A DNA stretch of 64,000 bases from Aldrovandia affinis (GCA_029706075.1 JAINUG010000020.1:5795860-5859859); one strand, 5' to 3'; numbered from the stretch's first letter, positions 11,721-24,433 are shown. Program-made: numbers and translations. Notes: a model not told the origin generated them from the letters alone.

Positions 11721-13359
11721 TTTTTTGGCAATCACTGGGGTACCTTGTCTGCCAACGTGTTGTCGCCGACTAGAAGTTGATGAGTGAGTGTCGGGGAAGA
11801 GTTTAGCTACGGTCTGAGAGTGGTCTTTGTTCTGGTAAGTAGCTAGCCAGTTTGCTATTGATATCGTCTGCATTGTCTGATAAATAACTGAACACTTCCA
11901 TTATAAAGGATGTGGTTGTCAAATGCGGGTACAGTTTTTCCACATTAGTTAGAAACGTCTTTTCAAAAGTCGACAGGCCACGTAACGGAAGCCTATTGAA
12001 GAAATTGTCTAGTAGCTAGTGCTAGGTTAGCTAGCTAGCTAGTTCAGGCTAGTTCGATCTTACTATCTTACTGGCTAGCCAGATCCCTAACTCGCCGGTA
12101 GTCACCACAGTGATTTAAAAGTTTTTTTGCGAGATAAGAGGTAGCTAGCTATTTGGCTTTACATTAGCTTGTTAGTCATCAATCACTGGGCTACAATGGC
12201 TCATTTAAAATTCGATAACCATTTTTTTTTTATTATCTGGCAAGCCACCTTGCTAACGAGCTATAGTTAGGTACCAGCTAACGTTATGGAGCTAGCTACG
12301 TAACATTGGCACTATCTGCGTCCCTGTTGCTCCTGTATCTAGCGTGGTAGGTAGCGAATTATCTATCACTAACTTTGTGCCTTTCAAGAGTTTTTCTGCT
12401 CTGGTAAATAATATATTTTTTGTGCTTTGGTGTAATTTACCTTATCTCGTAGCTAGTTTGCTAATTTGCTACTAGCTATATTTACCAGAACAGTTTATTC
12501 GCAAGCTAGATATAGCTAACTTTGCTAGCTAGTGCCAACTATTTTTCTGCAGTGGCCAGTGTGCAAATACTAGCTAGGTAACGTTATCCAAGGAGTTCGC
12601 ATCGAGCAAGCTAGCTAGCTAGGGAATTGCACAGATAATTGTTTGACGTGTGCTATAATCTGTCGAGGCTTAGCTAATGTAACGTTAACTAGCCAAAGTA
12701 ACATTCACTAATTTAAACATTCTTTAGCCTGCTAAATATGTAACGTTAAAATACAAGCTATAATAGATGGAAACATAAGTTAGCTCGCTTGCTAAATAAT
12801 GAGCCTCCGGATATTCTTTTGAGCGCTCGTGTGGCTTTCTTTAGCTAGTAAAAGCAGTCACTGCAGAATTCGGAATGGCCATTTCCTTGAAAGAGTCCAG
12901 TTGATTAGCGTTCATGGTGAACATTGATTTTTTCTTTTTCAGCAAACTACCGATACAGAGTTACATTCTGAACCTTTCTGTTCGTATTTCCAAATTAACC
13001 ACACGTATCTGGTGCATGTCCTAGACGTGAGAAAAGATTGATTTAGAGTTTACTGAGACTTGAGCTCCCCCACGTCTGGCCACGTGCAGGGGTGAGTTTG
13101 GGACAGGTCATTTTTTTGTTTACAATGTCTAAAAGTTTATTTAGCAGGCTGTACTAATTTTCTTTTTCCTTCCTTAAAATCCAGCACTCCATTGCCTTTA
13201 CTCTGTCTTTCTCTGCTCTCCTTTTATGCTGTAGTGTAAACGTTTTCCTGGAACAGTTGGATGGACCTGAGTGATGCAGCAGTGTGTCCAGAGGCTTACT
13301 GAGGTTGCAATGTTGACAGTGTTCACTGGTGTCAAAGTATACTCAAGGCTTTATTCACT
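11721..13359 (+). other. usp49: Predicted usp49 promoter and 5' UTR exons
   Basis: Three non-coding exons are suggested by splice signals only. The first ends at 11834 before GTAAGT. The second is 12943-13091, with a T-rich acceptor and GTGAGT donor. The third is 13235-13359, with a T-rich acceptor and GTAAGT donor. Between them lies sequence dense in GCTAGCTA and AACGTTA motifs. No transcript evidence is available, so exon boundaries are tentative. Confidence 0.35.
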
Positions 13360-13845
13360 GTAAGTGCAGCACCTCTTATATGGTATTGACCTATTTGTCT
13401 TGATCTCAATACACGAACACATGCTCTTCCTCTCTTGAACACCTCTTTAATAATAGTATTGTTTCATTGTGGACAGTCCCATAGACAGTAAAATGTAATA
13501 CAATCTATTATACTGTCTTGTGTGAGACTTTTGCTGTGGATGATGCATGGTACCTCTCTTATGGTAAAGAAGTGGGATAAAAGGTGGCATTTACCAGAAA
13601 TAGCATGGCTACTCAGTAAAAGTTGTGCTGTTATATACTGATTCTGTAAAGGCAAAACTGGTTGTCATCACTGTCAACAACGTGAAGCTATTCTAATTGA
13701 CATAATCTTCAAATTGTTGTTTTAATTCCAAGAAAATGTTATAGCTGCTATCCAGATGTTAATAACCCCTCCCCCCCAACAGCATGAGCCTTTGCCCTGT
13801 GTTGGGGCACACATCCTGATCGAGAGCACATGTGCATGCAGAGAG

Positions 13846-16800
13846 ATGGATCGATGTAAGCATGTGGTACGCCTCCGCCTGGCGCAGGATCACTCCATCC
13901 TCAACCCGCAGAAGTGGCGCTGCATGGACTGCTCCACCACCGAGTCGGTGTGGGCCTGCCTCAAGTGCTCGCACGTGGCCTGCGGCCGCTACATGGAGGA
14001 GCACACCCTCAAGCACTTCCAGGAGTCCCACCACCCGCTGGCCATGGAGGTGAGGGAACTGGATGTCTTCTGCTATGCCTGCGGGGACTACGTGCTGAAC
14101 GACAACGCGGAGGGCGACCTCAAACTCCTCCGGGGGGCGCTGTCTACTGTGCGCAGCGCCGGCCGACGCTCCATGCGCTCCCTGACCTCCGCTGGCGAAG
14201 CTCCCCTGCGGGGAGCAGAGGGCGGGAGGGACTGCGGCAGGGCCCGGCACTCCATGCAGGCGGCACTGTGGCACCGGCGGCAGGCGCTGCTCGGGAAGGC
14301 GCTGCGGACCTGGCTGGGCCGGCAGCGGGCAGAGCAGGACCGGCGGGAGCAGGAAGTGGAGCGGCAGAAGGAGGAGCTGCGGCAGCGCCGCCAGGAGGTC
14401 AAGCGCCGGCTCCTGGAGGAGTTGGCCAGCGTCCCCCCCAGGAAGAGCGCCCGCCTGCTCACCCAGCTGCCACGCCGTACCGCCCTCATCCCACGCAAGT
14501 TCCGGGACCCTCCGGAGCGTGCGCCCCCACCTCCACGCCTGCATCCGACCCCCCACCTGGGCCTGTCCCGCAAGTCTTTGGGCAAAGCCAGCAGCAGCAT
14601 GAAGTTCCACCGTTACTACTGGTCCCACGCCGTGGCACGACGGAAAGTGACGCCGGGTGTCACAGGGTTGCGCAACCTGGGAAACACCTGCTACATGAAT
14701 TCCATTCTGCAGGTGCTGAGCCACCTGCAGAAGTTCCGAGAATGCTTCCTCACACTGGACCTGTGCGAAACCGAAGAGCTCCTGGCTAAGACGAACCGCT
14801 CCCAAGGCACGAGGGGGGTGTCTGGCAGCCTGGTCAACAACATGACCACCCCCGCAGGGGGCTTGGGGCGTGTGGAGAAGCTGGGCAGTGAGGGTTTGTC
14901 TGCGGGCAGCAAGCAGAGTAACCTGCCCAGTCTGAGCGCCGCCGAGCTGGTCCAGCCCAAGGAGCCGCGCTCCTCTACTCGCCAGCAGATGTCACTGTGT
15001 CACGAGCTGCACACGCTCTTCAGGGTCATGTGGTCAGGCCGCTGGTCACTGGTCTCTCCCTTTGCGATGTTGCACTCCGTGTGGAACCTGATCCCAGCCT
15101 TCCGTGGCTACGACCAGCAGGACGCCCAGGAGTTCCTGTGCGAGCTGCTGGACAAGGTGCAGCAGGAGCTTGAGTCTGAAGGCACGAAGCGCAAGATCGT
15201 CATCCCCATCTCCCAGAGGAAGCTCTCCAAGCAGGTGCTCAAGGTCCTCAACACCATCTTCCATGGGCAGCTGCTCAGCCAGGTGTGTGAATTGCATGCA
15301 TGTGCGCGACTGTTTGGCTGTGAGGGACGACCGCACCAAGAGATTGAGTCCCACACTAGGTTACAACTTACAGAGTGGGGCTCTCTAGTAGGGATGCTAA
15401 TTTTAAGAAATTTCCTTGATCGATCGTCACCCACGTTAACAAACAATTAATTGATAAAAATTATTATTATGCGCAAAATGTAGCATATGACAGAGAATAC
15501 AAAATGCTCGTTTTTTTCATCAATCAAAGCTTTATTAACTTTTGAGACACTGCCCTATTTTAACAGCATAAAACAATAAGAATTATGAAGGAAATGAAAC
15601 AACAATGAAAACAATATTCCTTTGCAATGAAAAGGGCTGTCTGACTTGGAAACTTCACCCAAAAAAAAGATTTCACCAAAAACTTGAGAAATGCGGAAGT
15701 AATGTTAGCCGTGCTTAGCGAATTCAAGAGACCACGCTATTGTTGGCTAAGGTAACGTTGGACTACAGGGGCCCAGATTAGGGTAAACGTCATACTTGTC
15801 AAAGGGCAAGTATCTTAGAAAAGATACTTGTCCTTCCTAAAAGTTACTTGTCCTTGGTCTATTCACCTTCCAATTTTCCTTGAAAGTGCGATCTCTGCTC
15901 TCTGAATCATATTTTCACTGAGCTTTTAGCTGATCTTTGGTTTTTATTGAGGGTGCACCCTCAATAAATCTCCACATCTTTGAAAATGCGATCATTACAT
16001 GGTATGTAGCCCAAAGATAGACACGACGGTTAACGTTATTTCTTTTCTACAAGGATATTTATGTTTGACTTGTGCAGCATGTGCTCATGGGACTGTATAG
16101 CAGTGAAGTTCTGACGGGTGCCTGCAGGTGGCGTTAGCGACTAGTGCTCTGACTGTACAGTATATCATAACGTACACTCCAGTCGGGACTCAAATGAGAG
16201 AGATTTTTCCATTCCCAATTAGAGTGTGGTATGGCAGCTAACGTAATAGCTAGCTAATAATTCCTAGATTTAACCGAGCGGGGATGTGGGAATGATTTGT
16301 GCTTGGACTGTGGGACGGAGATGCGAAATCACTGCAGGAAAATTACAGCGATTCTTCAGCCTGGCGGGAGGGCACACTGAACTGAATATAGACAGTAACT
16401 AGCTAGCTAGTGTTCACAGATATTGCTTGCTAATTCAAGGCTTGGTAAGCGATAAATGCATGATCACTTACTAAGCCTTGTGTTAGCAAGCAACTAGCAA
16501 CAACAGACCCAACGGTCCCAATGTCTGTGAATGCTAACGTTAGCTAGCTAACTAACTCGCTGGTTCTCGCTGTTGTATCTACACTGCCTGGCCCCCAAAA
16601 AAAGTCACCACCTGGATTTAACTAAGCAAATAGGTAAGAGCCTTCCATTGGATAATTACTGCAGTGATTAATATGTTTAAGCTGGCAACAAGTTATTTAA
16701 CCCTAACTGATGCAGTGAGTAGCTTCTCATTTCTTAAACAACCATGTCGGAAGACATATCCTGTGGTCGTGGAAAAGATGTTAATCTGTTTCAGAAGGGT

Positions 16801-19800
16801 CAAATTATTGGCCTGCATCAAGCAAAGAAAACAACACAGGAGATTGCTGAAACTACTAAAATTGGGTTAAGAACTGTCCAACGCATTATTAAAACCTGGA
16901 AGGATAGTGGTGAACCATCATCTTCGAGGAAGAAATGTGGTCGGAAAAAAATCTTGAATGATCGTGATCGCGATCACTTAAACGCTTGGTGAAATCATAT
17001 CGTAAAAATCAACAGTAGAACTCACGGCTATGTTTAATAGTGAAAGTAAGAGCATTTCCACACGCACAATGCGAAGGGAACTCAAGGGATTGGGACTAAA
17101 CAGCTGTGTAGCCTTAAGAAAATCACTTGTCAGTGAGGCTAATTGGAAAAAAAGGCTTCAATTTGCTAGGCAGCATAAAGATTGGACTCTGGAGCAATGG
17201 AAGAAGATCATGTGGTCTGATGAGTCCAGATTTACCCTGTTCCAGAGTGATGGGCGCATCAGGGTAAGAAGAGAGGCGGATGAAGTGATGCACCCATCAT
17301 GCCTAGTGCCTACCGTACAAGCCTGTGGGGGCAGTGTTATGATCTGGGGTTGCTGCAGTTGGTCAGGTCTAGGTTCAGCAACGTTATGTGCCCAAAGAAT
17401 GAGGTCAGCTGACTACCTGAATATACTGAATGACCAGGTTTTTTCCATCAATGGATTTTTTCTTCCCTGATGGCATGGGCATATTCCAAGATGACAATGC
17501 CACGATTCATCGGGCTCAAATTGTGAAAGAGTGGTTCAGGGAGCATGAGACATCATTTTCACACATGGATTGGCCACCACAGAGTCCAGACCTTAACCCC
17601 ATTGAGAATCTTTGGGATGTGCTGGAGAAGACTTTGCACAGCGGTCCGACTCTCCCATCATCAATACAAGATCTTGCCGAAAAATTCATGCAACTCTGGA
17701 CGGAAATAAATGTTGTGACATTGCAGAAGCTTATCGAAACGATTCCACGGCAAATGCGTGCCGTAATCAAAGCTAAAGGCGGTCCAACGAAATATTAGTG
17801 TGACTTTTTCTTGGGACGGGCAGTGTATGTGCCGCGATCCGCAAACTTGCTTGACTGCTGCAGAGTCTGGAATAGCAACAACAACAACAAACGCGGTGAG
17901 TACAGCAGACTGCATGTGGGTGACAACGTGCTGCTTTTCCCATTTGGAACTTCTGAAATATTTTTGAATATCCGTGCATGAAATTCACAGTCGTCAGCAG
18001 GACAATCACTTAGAAATCGAAGGTCATCCTTCTTAATCTTTAGTCGTCTGAGACGATAGGACGACTGCTAATCTGGGCCCCTGGACTACACAAAATATAG
18101 CAAAAATGTTTTGTCATTGTAAATTGTTTCTTTCGTGAAATATTGCTAGATATATTTGATAAAATCAATGTTTTAACTGTTGCTTCAAAGCAATATTATT
18201 ACACTCCCTAGAGTTTGTGCTACTGGATAACTCCGCTGTGCTGTGATACATAATCGTTAATTTGATATGCTTGATTGATCAAATTCTTAACGCCAATTAA
18301 TCGATCATCGATTAATCATTAACAACATCCCTGCTCTCTAGCCTACAGTAAACTCGTCTTGTTTTATTGTGACCAGATGTGGATCCAGTGAATAGAATAA
18401 GAAGTTACTTAACCTCTCATTTATAGGAATGAAAAGCACCGAAGCTCATGTATGCTTCTCTGCTGTAGCGCCCTCTCAGAAATGATCTATAATTAAGCTG
18501 CGTTTACTTAACCCACAGTTATGTCATTTCCCGAAACCCAAGTTCTGCTATTCCTGTGGTCAAAATTCAACGTGGAGCCTAGATTTTCAGAAGAGATTGG
18601 ATTTGAGGACGAAAGTTGTAACTTGCCTCCTTCAAAAACTTTAACATCAATGTTCTCTCTAAACTAAACCAGAGCTGAAATACAATGCACACAAACATAC
18701 TAATTACACAGTGTGATGTACTTCACCGCCACTTGTAGAATTGCAGCTTACCAAGAATGTCTGTAGTTCTACAAATTTGCCTGCAACCAGGAATGAAAGA
18801 CATTCAGCCCCATAATGTAACGCATTGAGATGCTGTCTACAAAACTGCTTTCCCCACAAAAATCTACTAAGACTACAGATTATGGATGAAACTTTTAATT
18901 AATGATACTAGTTTTCAAAATATATTTCCACATAAAACAATGCTCTCTTGGTACTGTGATGCCCCCTTCTCCGTGGACGGAGATCTGCATTGGTGGAACC
19001 AATGCTGAACCCTATTACAGGGGCCCAGATTAGGGTAAAAGTCATACTTGTCAAAGGGCAAGCATCTTAGAAAAGATACTTGTCCTTCCTAAAAGTTACT
19101 TGTCCTTGGTCTATTCACCTTCCAATTTTCCTGGAAAGTGCGATCTCTGCTCTCTGAATCATATTTTCGCTGAGTTTTTAGCTGATCTTCTTTGGTTTTA
19201 GCCTTTTTAGTGGGGGGTGGACTTGCACCCTCAATAACTCTCCACATCTTTGAAATGCGATCGTCTGCGATCACTACGTCGTATGTAGTCCAAAGATAGA
19301 CACGGCGGTTAACGTTATTTATTTTCTACACAGATATTTATGTTTCACTTGTGCAGCGTGTGCTCATGGGACTGTAGCAGTGAAGGTCTGACGGGTGCAG
19401 GTGGCGTTAGCGACTAGTGTTCTGACTGTACAGTATATCATAACGTACAGTCTAGTCGGGACTCAAGAGATTTTTTCCATTCCCAACTAGTGTGGTATGG
19501 CAGCTAAAGTAATAGCTAGCTAATAATTCCTAGATTTAACCGAGCAGGGATGTGGGAATGATTTGTGCTTGGACTGTGGGACGGAGATGAGAAATCACTG
19601 CAGGAAAATCACAGCGATTCTTCAGCCTGGCGGGAGGGCTCACTGAACTGAATATAGACAGTAACTAGCTAGCTAGTGTTCACAGATGTTGCTTGCTAAT
19701 TCAAGGCTTGGTAAGTGATAAATGCATGATCACTTACTAAGCCTTGTATTACAAGCAAATGGCAACAACAAATATCGATGCCCAATGTCCGTGAACGCTA

Positions 19801-20484
19801 ACGTTAGCTAGCTAACTAACTAACTGGGTCTTGCTGTTGTGTCTATGTGCCGCGAACATAGACCGCTTGACTGCTGCAGAGTCTGGCATAGCAACAAGAA
19901 ATGCAGTGGGCACAGACTGCATGCGAGTGACAATGTGCCGCTTTTCCCATTTGGAATTTCGGAAATATTTTTTTATATCTGTGCATGACGTGTTTGTTAC
20001 GATGTGAGTGTAAAACAGAAATGGTTCCAGTTAGCTAATTTAAAAAATAATAAAATCCTAAATTCACGGTCGTCAGCAGGATGATCACTTGGAAACTGAA
20101 GGTCGTTCTTATTCATCTTTAGTCGTCTGAGACGATAGGACGACTGCTAATCTGGGCCCCTGCTATTATACACCCTTTCTGATATACCACAGTCACAGGT
20201 CTTTTGAATCACATTGCAGTTGAAACAGATTGATGTAAAAAGTATTAAGAAGGAGAGGAAAGTCCCATGTTGGAAACGATTAAAGCCCATGAAGGCATTT
20301 TTGCTAACGTTTTTCATGAAACGTAGAGCCCAATGCTTAAATACACTTAAAAAGCTCACCAAATAAAAGAAGTGTACAGTCTCAGTTGGCATAATTCATC
20401 CGAGTGGAATGCCATTTTTACCCAGAAAAGGTACTTTCCAACATGGTTTCACACAGCGGACATGGCACTAATCAGAACGGCATT

Positions 20485-20526
<42 letters not shown>

Positions 20527-23500
20527 CCAGATTATTATAATATTTTCCCAATTTGGTAGCCAATTGTACCCTTTGTTTCTTTCAATTTACCCTCTCCCGC
20601 GAGCCCGCCATTCATCCTCGGAGGCAATGCCTTTCGGGCTTCTAGGCGAGCCCGTACCGGCTCACCCTCCCTCCCTCCCTCCCTCCCTCCCTCCCTCCCT
20701 CCCTCTGGGGTGGTCAGCCAATCACCGCCTCCGAAGGGGCTCTTGGCCAGAGCTGGCGCAGCCGGGTTTCGAACCACGGCTGCAGTGGGCAACTTGCATT
20801 CCAGGTGAATGCTTTGACCGTTACACCACCCGAGGCCACTGGCATTGTTTGCTAACTTGAATGATGACAAAGTTTCTTCACTTGCCAGTTGGCTTGTCTG
20901 GTTTAATCAGGATTTTAGGTACTCACTTGCTGGTTGGCTCATTTGAATGGCATTTGTTTAGCAGTTTGTATTCAAAATCCCCAAAAAGTGTTGCTTGATA
21001 GAGAAGAGCTGCCGCTCCGTGTAATGGGTGCCCGGTGTTCACATTTCATTTTCAACGTGTGTTTGGAACAGAAGCAGAATGAACAAGGTTTGTGTGCCTG
21101 CAAATCCACACCCCTCTCCCTTCTGTCTGCAAGCGGGTGAAATGTTTAACGGCTGTATGTCTGATCCCTCCAGGTCACTTGTTTGTCCTGTAACTACAAG
21201 TCGAACACAGTGGAGCCATTTTGGGACCTCTCCTTGGAGTTTCCAGAGCGTTACCACAGTATGGATAAAGGAGCCGGCGCGCTGGCCTACCACCGTAGCT
21301 GCTCGCTCACCGAGATGCTGGCTAAATTCACAGAGACTGAGGCCCTGGAGGGGAGGATCTACGCGTGCAACCACTGCAACAGTCAGTAGTACACAACCCC
21401 CTCCCAGGGCAGGACCTGCACTGTTTGGGGGGGAAGGAAATATCAGAATTGTTTTGACTGGGCTTGGCAAACACGGTCTCTCTGCCTGGTGTGAATTTCA
21501 TACTGTTTGTTTTCATTTGCGTAAAAAGTTCATTTTCAAGGTCCAGTAAGAAATGCATGTTATATAATCATACAGTAATTTACGCGATATTCAAAGAACA
21601 GCCTTCATTTCCCGTAAGCCAATGAGCAGGCCAGGCTTTTTAGCAGCAATGAGCGAGTTCACCCTTACCAAGTCATGGCTGGAGAGTAATACGTTTGTGC
21701 GCCTCTTTGTTTTACGCTCAATACCGGAGTGACAGAACAGAGACGTGGCCCGGCCATGCAACGGTTCGGCTTGTATCCGGGAGGCGTGCCGTAATGTGAT
21801 GTGTGTTGTCATCGTCAGGGAAAAGGCGGAAGACGTCTCATAAACCCCTGGTTCTCACAGAGGCGCGAAAGCAGCTGCTGATCTATCGGCTACCTCAGGT
21901 CCTGCGACTGCACCTCAAGAGATTCCGGTGAGTCCAGAATGAGCGCTTGTGGCCATTTCTTGAGTGTCCTTGAGCGATTTGTACCTGCGGCAAGACACAG
22001 GAGTACTGTCGGTGAAATGGTGTGGGTCTGATTTTTGCACCTTCCGTACTCCCAGTTGTTGATGCTCATTTTATCTGTTGTACCGTGGTGTAGAAACGTC
22101 CATGTCCACGTGTACGGCAGGATCATCCCATTGCTGCCCACCAATATCTTGTAGCTGTGCCCGAGCTGTCCTCCTGTAACCCAGTATTTTCTGTGCGCTT
22201 GTGTCACAGATGGTCGGGGCGGAACCACAGGGAGAAGATAGGGGTTCACGTGGCTTTCGATCAAGTGCTGCACATAGAGCCCTACTGCTGCAGCGACTCT
22301 CTCTCCTCCCTGCAGAGAGAGGGCTTCACCTACGACTTGTCTGCTGTCGTCATGCACCATGGCAAGGGATTCGGCTCAGGGCACTACACCGCCTACTGCT
22401 ACAACACCGAGGGCGGTGAGCAGGGGGTCCTTGGGGCGGCTGAGGGGGGGGAGGGAGGGGTGTGCATGTGCAAGGAATGGAGGAGGTGGTGAAAGGGGCT
22501 TGGCCAAGCCGGAATTAAATGGCATGAAAAAATTACCTGTAATATTTGTGGCTGTCCTGCAGACTCTTCTTTTTATTTTTCTCCCATTTGGAATCACCAA
22601 TTGCACTGACTCACTGCTGTGCTCTCATCGCTGCGCCAACTGCACCCATGCAGGGAGCACTGCAGCTCATCCCGTGCACTCCTCCAAAATGCTCACACGC
22701 GAGTTAGCGACCGTTGTCCACACTAAAGGCCCCACGGCGTACTGCAGGAGTGTAAATGCTGGAGGAGTCGTATCGCGCTCACAACCTGTAGGCAGTTGGT
22801 GGGCAGCTTGGCTGGTGTTTATGCAGTGGCAACCCAAGAAGCCCCAGCCAACGTTTGCCCGTCCTACCCCAGTGATTCATAGCTGCCATTTCCTCACCTC
22901 ACAGAATTTCAGGCACCATGCCCATCCTGTCTTCACTTGTACACGGTAAACTTTATAGTGGGGTAGAGAACATTTGAAGCAATATCTAACTTCCCTCCGG
23001 AGACCCCATTAATTGTTGATTGCGAAGATTAAGTGGTTCACGTGTCCATCATTTGGTAAAAATCTTCCTCCCGCGTGGTCTAGTGGTTTCAACGTCCAAC
23101 GCTGGCCACGGCGACCGGGGTTCGATTCCTCGGCCGTGCCAGAGTCTGCTCTGGCCGGGAGTGCCACCGGGGGCGGCAATTGGCTACGAGACAGGTAAAA
23201 TATCTTATGTTAACGTTAAGCAAAACTATCAATATCTAGCTAGCAACCTGGTATCACGGCCAAATAAAGCCTGCTAACGTTAGCCTTTTTTGTCAAAAGT
23301 AAATAAATGTCAGTTTGCTCAGCTGGTTACCATAGAGACAACGCGACGCTGTCGCGAAAAGTACGAATGCTCAAAACTCGAAACGTCGTACGACGTGTTG
23401 TGGGACACTTGTCGCGTAAAGCATGAATTGGCCTTGATGTGGATGAAAGCAAATATTTTTTTAAATGGCAAACATTTGAACCTTTTTTGTGTCTGCATGA

Positions 23501-23623
23501 GCAGGTTTCTGGGTTCACTGTAACGACTCGGAGATGAACGTGTGCAGCGTGGAGGAGGTGTGCAGCACTCAGGCCTACATCCTGTTCTACACTCAGAGAT
23601 CCGCCCAGGCCAACGTGGCCTGA
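13846..23623 (+). CDS. usp49: Ubiquitin carboxyl-terminal hydrolase 49 (five coding exons)
   Basis: USP49 is a nuclear deubiquitinase; the mammalian protein removes ubiquitin from histone H2B and affects co-transcriptional splicing. Coding exons are 13846-15282, 21174-21381, 21819-21927, 22210-22415 and 23505-23623. Phases join to 692 residues. Residues 1-100 form a ZnF-UBP domain ([33 protein letters not shown]). A basic coiled region with many Arg, Glu and Gln follows at about 165-210. The USP catalytic domain starts near 270. Visible catalytic residues are Cys282 in [12 protein letters not shown], His643 in [12 protein letters not shown], and Asn660/Asp661 in WVHCND. The paralogue USP44 is the main alternative, but residue matches and the med20 neighbour favour USP49. 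The C-terminus ends at ANVA, shorter than human. The first coding intron is swollen by nested transposons. Confidence 0.95.
16580..17827 (+). mobile_element. Tc1-like transposon, 1.25 kb
   Basis: The ends read TACACTGCCTGGCCCCCAAA and, inverted, TACACTGCCCGTCCCAAGAA, with TA at both borders as expected for Tc1/mariner. It carries a broken transposase at 16744-17798. It interrupts TIR element A, whose sequence resumes on both sides. Confidence 0.9.
16744..17798 (+). pseudogene. Tc1-like transposase, DD34E, frameshifted
   Basis: The N-terminal helix-turn-helix segment ([20 protein letters not shown]) reads from 16744 to a stop at 16990-16992. The central part (17030-17470) holds WSDESRF with the first catalytic Asp. 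The last part (17430-17798) holds [12 protein letters not shown] and NPIENLWD, which supply the second Asp and the Glu. At least two disruptions, a stop near 16990 and a frameshift near 17450, break the gene. Confidence 0.88.
19018..20162. mobile_element. TIR DNA transposon copy B (CAGGGGCCCAGATTAG ends), uninterrupted
   Basis: The inverted ends are the same 16 bp as in copy A, flanked by CTATTA at 19012-19017 and 20163-20168, a 6-bp duplication. On the minus strand at 19089-19274 a 61-residue frame contains KKAKTKEDQ and [12 protein letters not shown]. This resembles the start of hAT-type zinc-finger transposases, so the element may be a deletion derivative of a hAT lineage. The rest has no coding potential. 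Confidence 0.75.
20489..20840 (-). mobile_element. tRNA-derived SINE, reverse orientation
   Basis: Read on the minus strand it starts GGCCTCGGGTGGTGTAACGG (tRNA-like head), has a B-box-like GGTTCGAAACC, contains a GGGA tandem, and ends in an A-run of about 40. GGCATTGTTT flanks it at 20479-20488 and 20841-20850. It is related to the SINEs at 23070, 28897 and 31582. Confidence 0.8.
23070..23195 (+). mobile_element. SINE head fragment in the last usp49 intron
   Basis: The sequence CGCGTGGTCTAGTGGTTTCA has an A-box form, and GGGGTTCGATTCC is a B box. The match to the element at 31582-31944 stops after about 120 bases. A functional tRNA is unlikely because no proper acceptor-stem pairing follows. 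Confidence 0.6.
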
Positions 23624-24427
23624 CTCCGCCCGCCTCGCGCCCTCGGCTACCCCCCCTCCTCTCCCCTCCACACGGCGGACCAGGGGTTTTGCGCCCTGCT
23701 GCTGGTCGCAGCTCAGGAAGTCCTGGTGGGGGGGCGGCGTGAACGGTGTGCGGTGCGGTCCCTCTGCCGGCACCTCCACGTGAATGGAGCCCTTCGGCGA
23801 TGTTGGTCCCGCTCACTTTAACAGACTTTTTGGAGGAACCGACAAGATTGGAGAGATTAGGCACCTGAAGCCAACTGACATTGGGCTATGTGGCTCGCGA
23901 GTCATGTAAAGGCCCATGGCTTTGGAAGGCAATTTTAGTATCATGGAGATGCCAGTCAGCATGCCCCACTGTCCAAGGTTAAAAAAAAGCTCTTAGGTGG
24001 GCTGAACAGGGAGACAGTGTGGGCTTTTTAATTTGGGGGGGTGGGGGTTGTCCAGGGGTCATATCACACCGTGGGCATTGGAGCAATATATTAATGACAT
24101 GACAGAAAGGAAATTCAGGAATTCTTCAAGCTTTGTACTGGATTGTTTTCTACTCTGCTGTTTTTTATTGGAGTTATCATTGTCTTGTAGACCAGAGATG
24201 TAACATTGCTGTCCTTGATATGGAAATGAAAATGGCTTCATGCACTGTAAATTACAGAAAGATCCCATGGCAGTGAATGTCCTGCTTATCTGGAGGAAAT
24301 GCAGCTTTTACCTCTGTTTTTGCATTGACACCCAGGCAGACTTGTTTAGTGGCTGGCTGTTGGTTTCTAACCTCTGTCCTGTATTGTAAGAGCACCAGGC
24401 AGATTCAGGAGTCTGATGGGGCTGCCT

Positions 24428-24433
24428 AATAAA
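24428..24433 (+). other. usp49: Candidate usp49 polyadenylation signal
   Basis: AATAAA lies about 800 bases after the usp49 stop, followed by A-rich sequence. This would give a 3' UTR of roughly 0.8 kb. Confidence 0.4.

Larger units (their letters stand above)
15766..18083. mobile_element. TIR DNA transposon copy A (CAGGGGCCCAGATTAG ends), split by Tc1
   Basis: Perfect 16-bp inverted ends are CAGGGGCCCAGATTAG and its complement at 18068-18083. Removing the Tc1 insertion leaves about 1.07 kb that aligns along its length with copy B at 19018-20162. The shared flanking repeat is short (GACTA), so the duplication length is uncertain. No intact transposase is present. Confidence 0.8.
15389..18333. 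mobile_element. hAT-like element, outer layer of a three-level nest
   Basis: The ends are TAGGGATG and CATCCCTG, with related AT/GATC-rich subterminal sequence. They are flanked by a perfect 8-bp target-site duplication, CTCTCTAG, at 15381-15388 and 18334-18341. An 8-bp duplication is typical of hAT transposons. Only about 630 bp of its own sequence remains outside the inserted element at 15766-18083, so it is non-autonomous. Confidence 0.75.

Noticed and set aside
13759..14805. Long minus-strand frame opposite usp49
   Set aside because: It is the GC-rich antisense shadow of the usp49 first coding exon and lacks family motifs.
15766..20162. The 15.8 kb and 19.0 kb copies as a segmental duplication of usp49 intron
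   Set aside because: Each copy is bounded by the same inverted ends and has its own different flanks, so they are separate transposon insertions.
20372..20860. A 162-residue plus-strand frame with a Phe run
   Set aside because: It reads through the T-tract and body of a reversed SINE; the Phe run is the SINE tail and there is no gene support.
23070..23195. Possible tRNA gene (TGGTCTAGTGG ... GGTTCGATTCC)
   Set aside because: The stems do not pair as in a functional tRNA, and the same sequence recurs as a SINE head at 31582.
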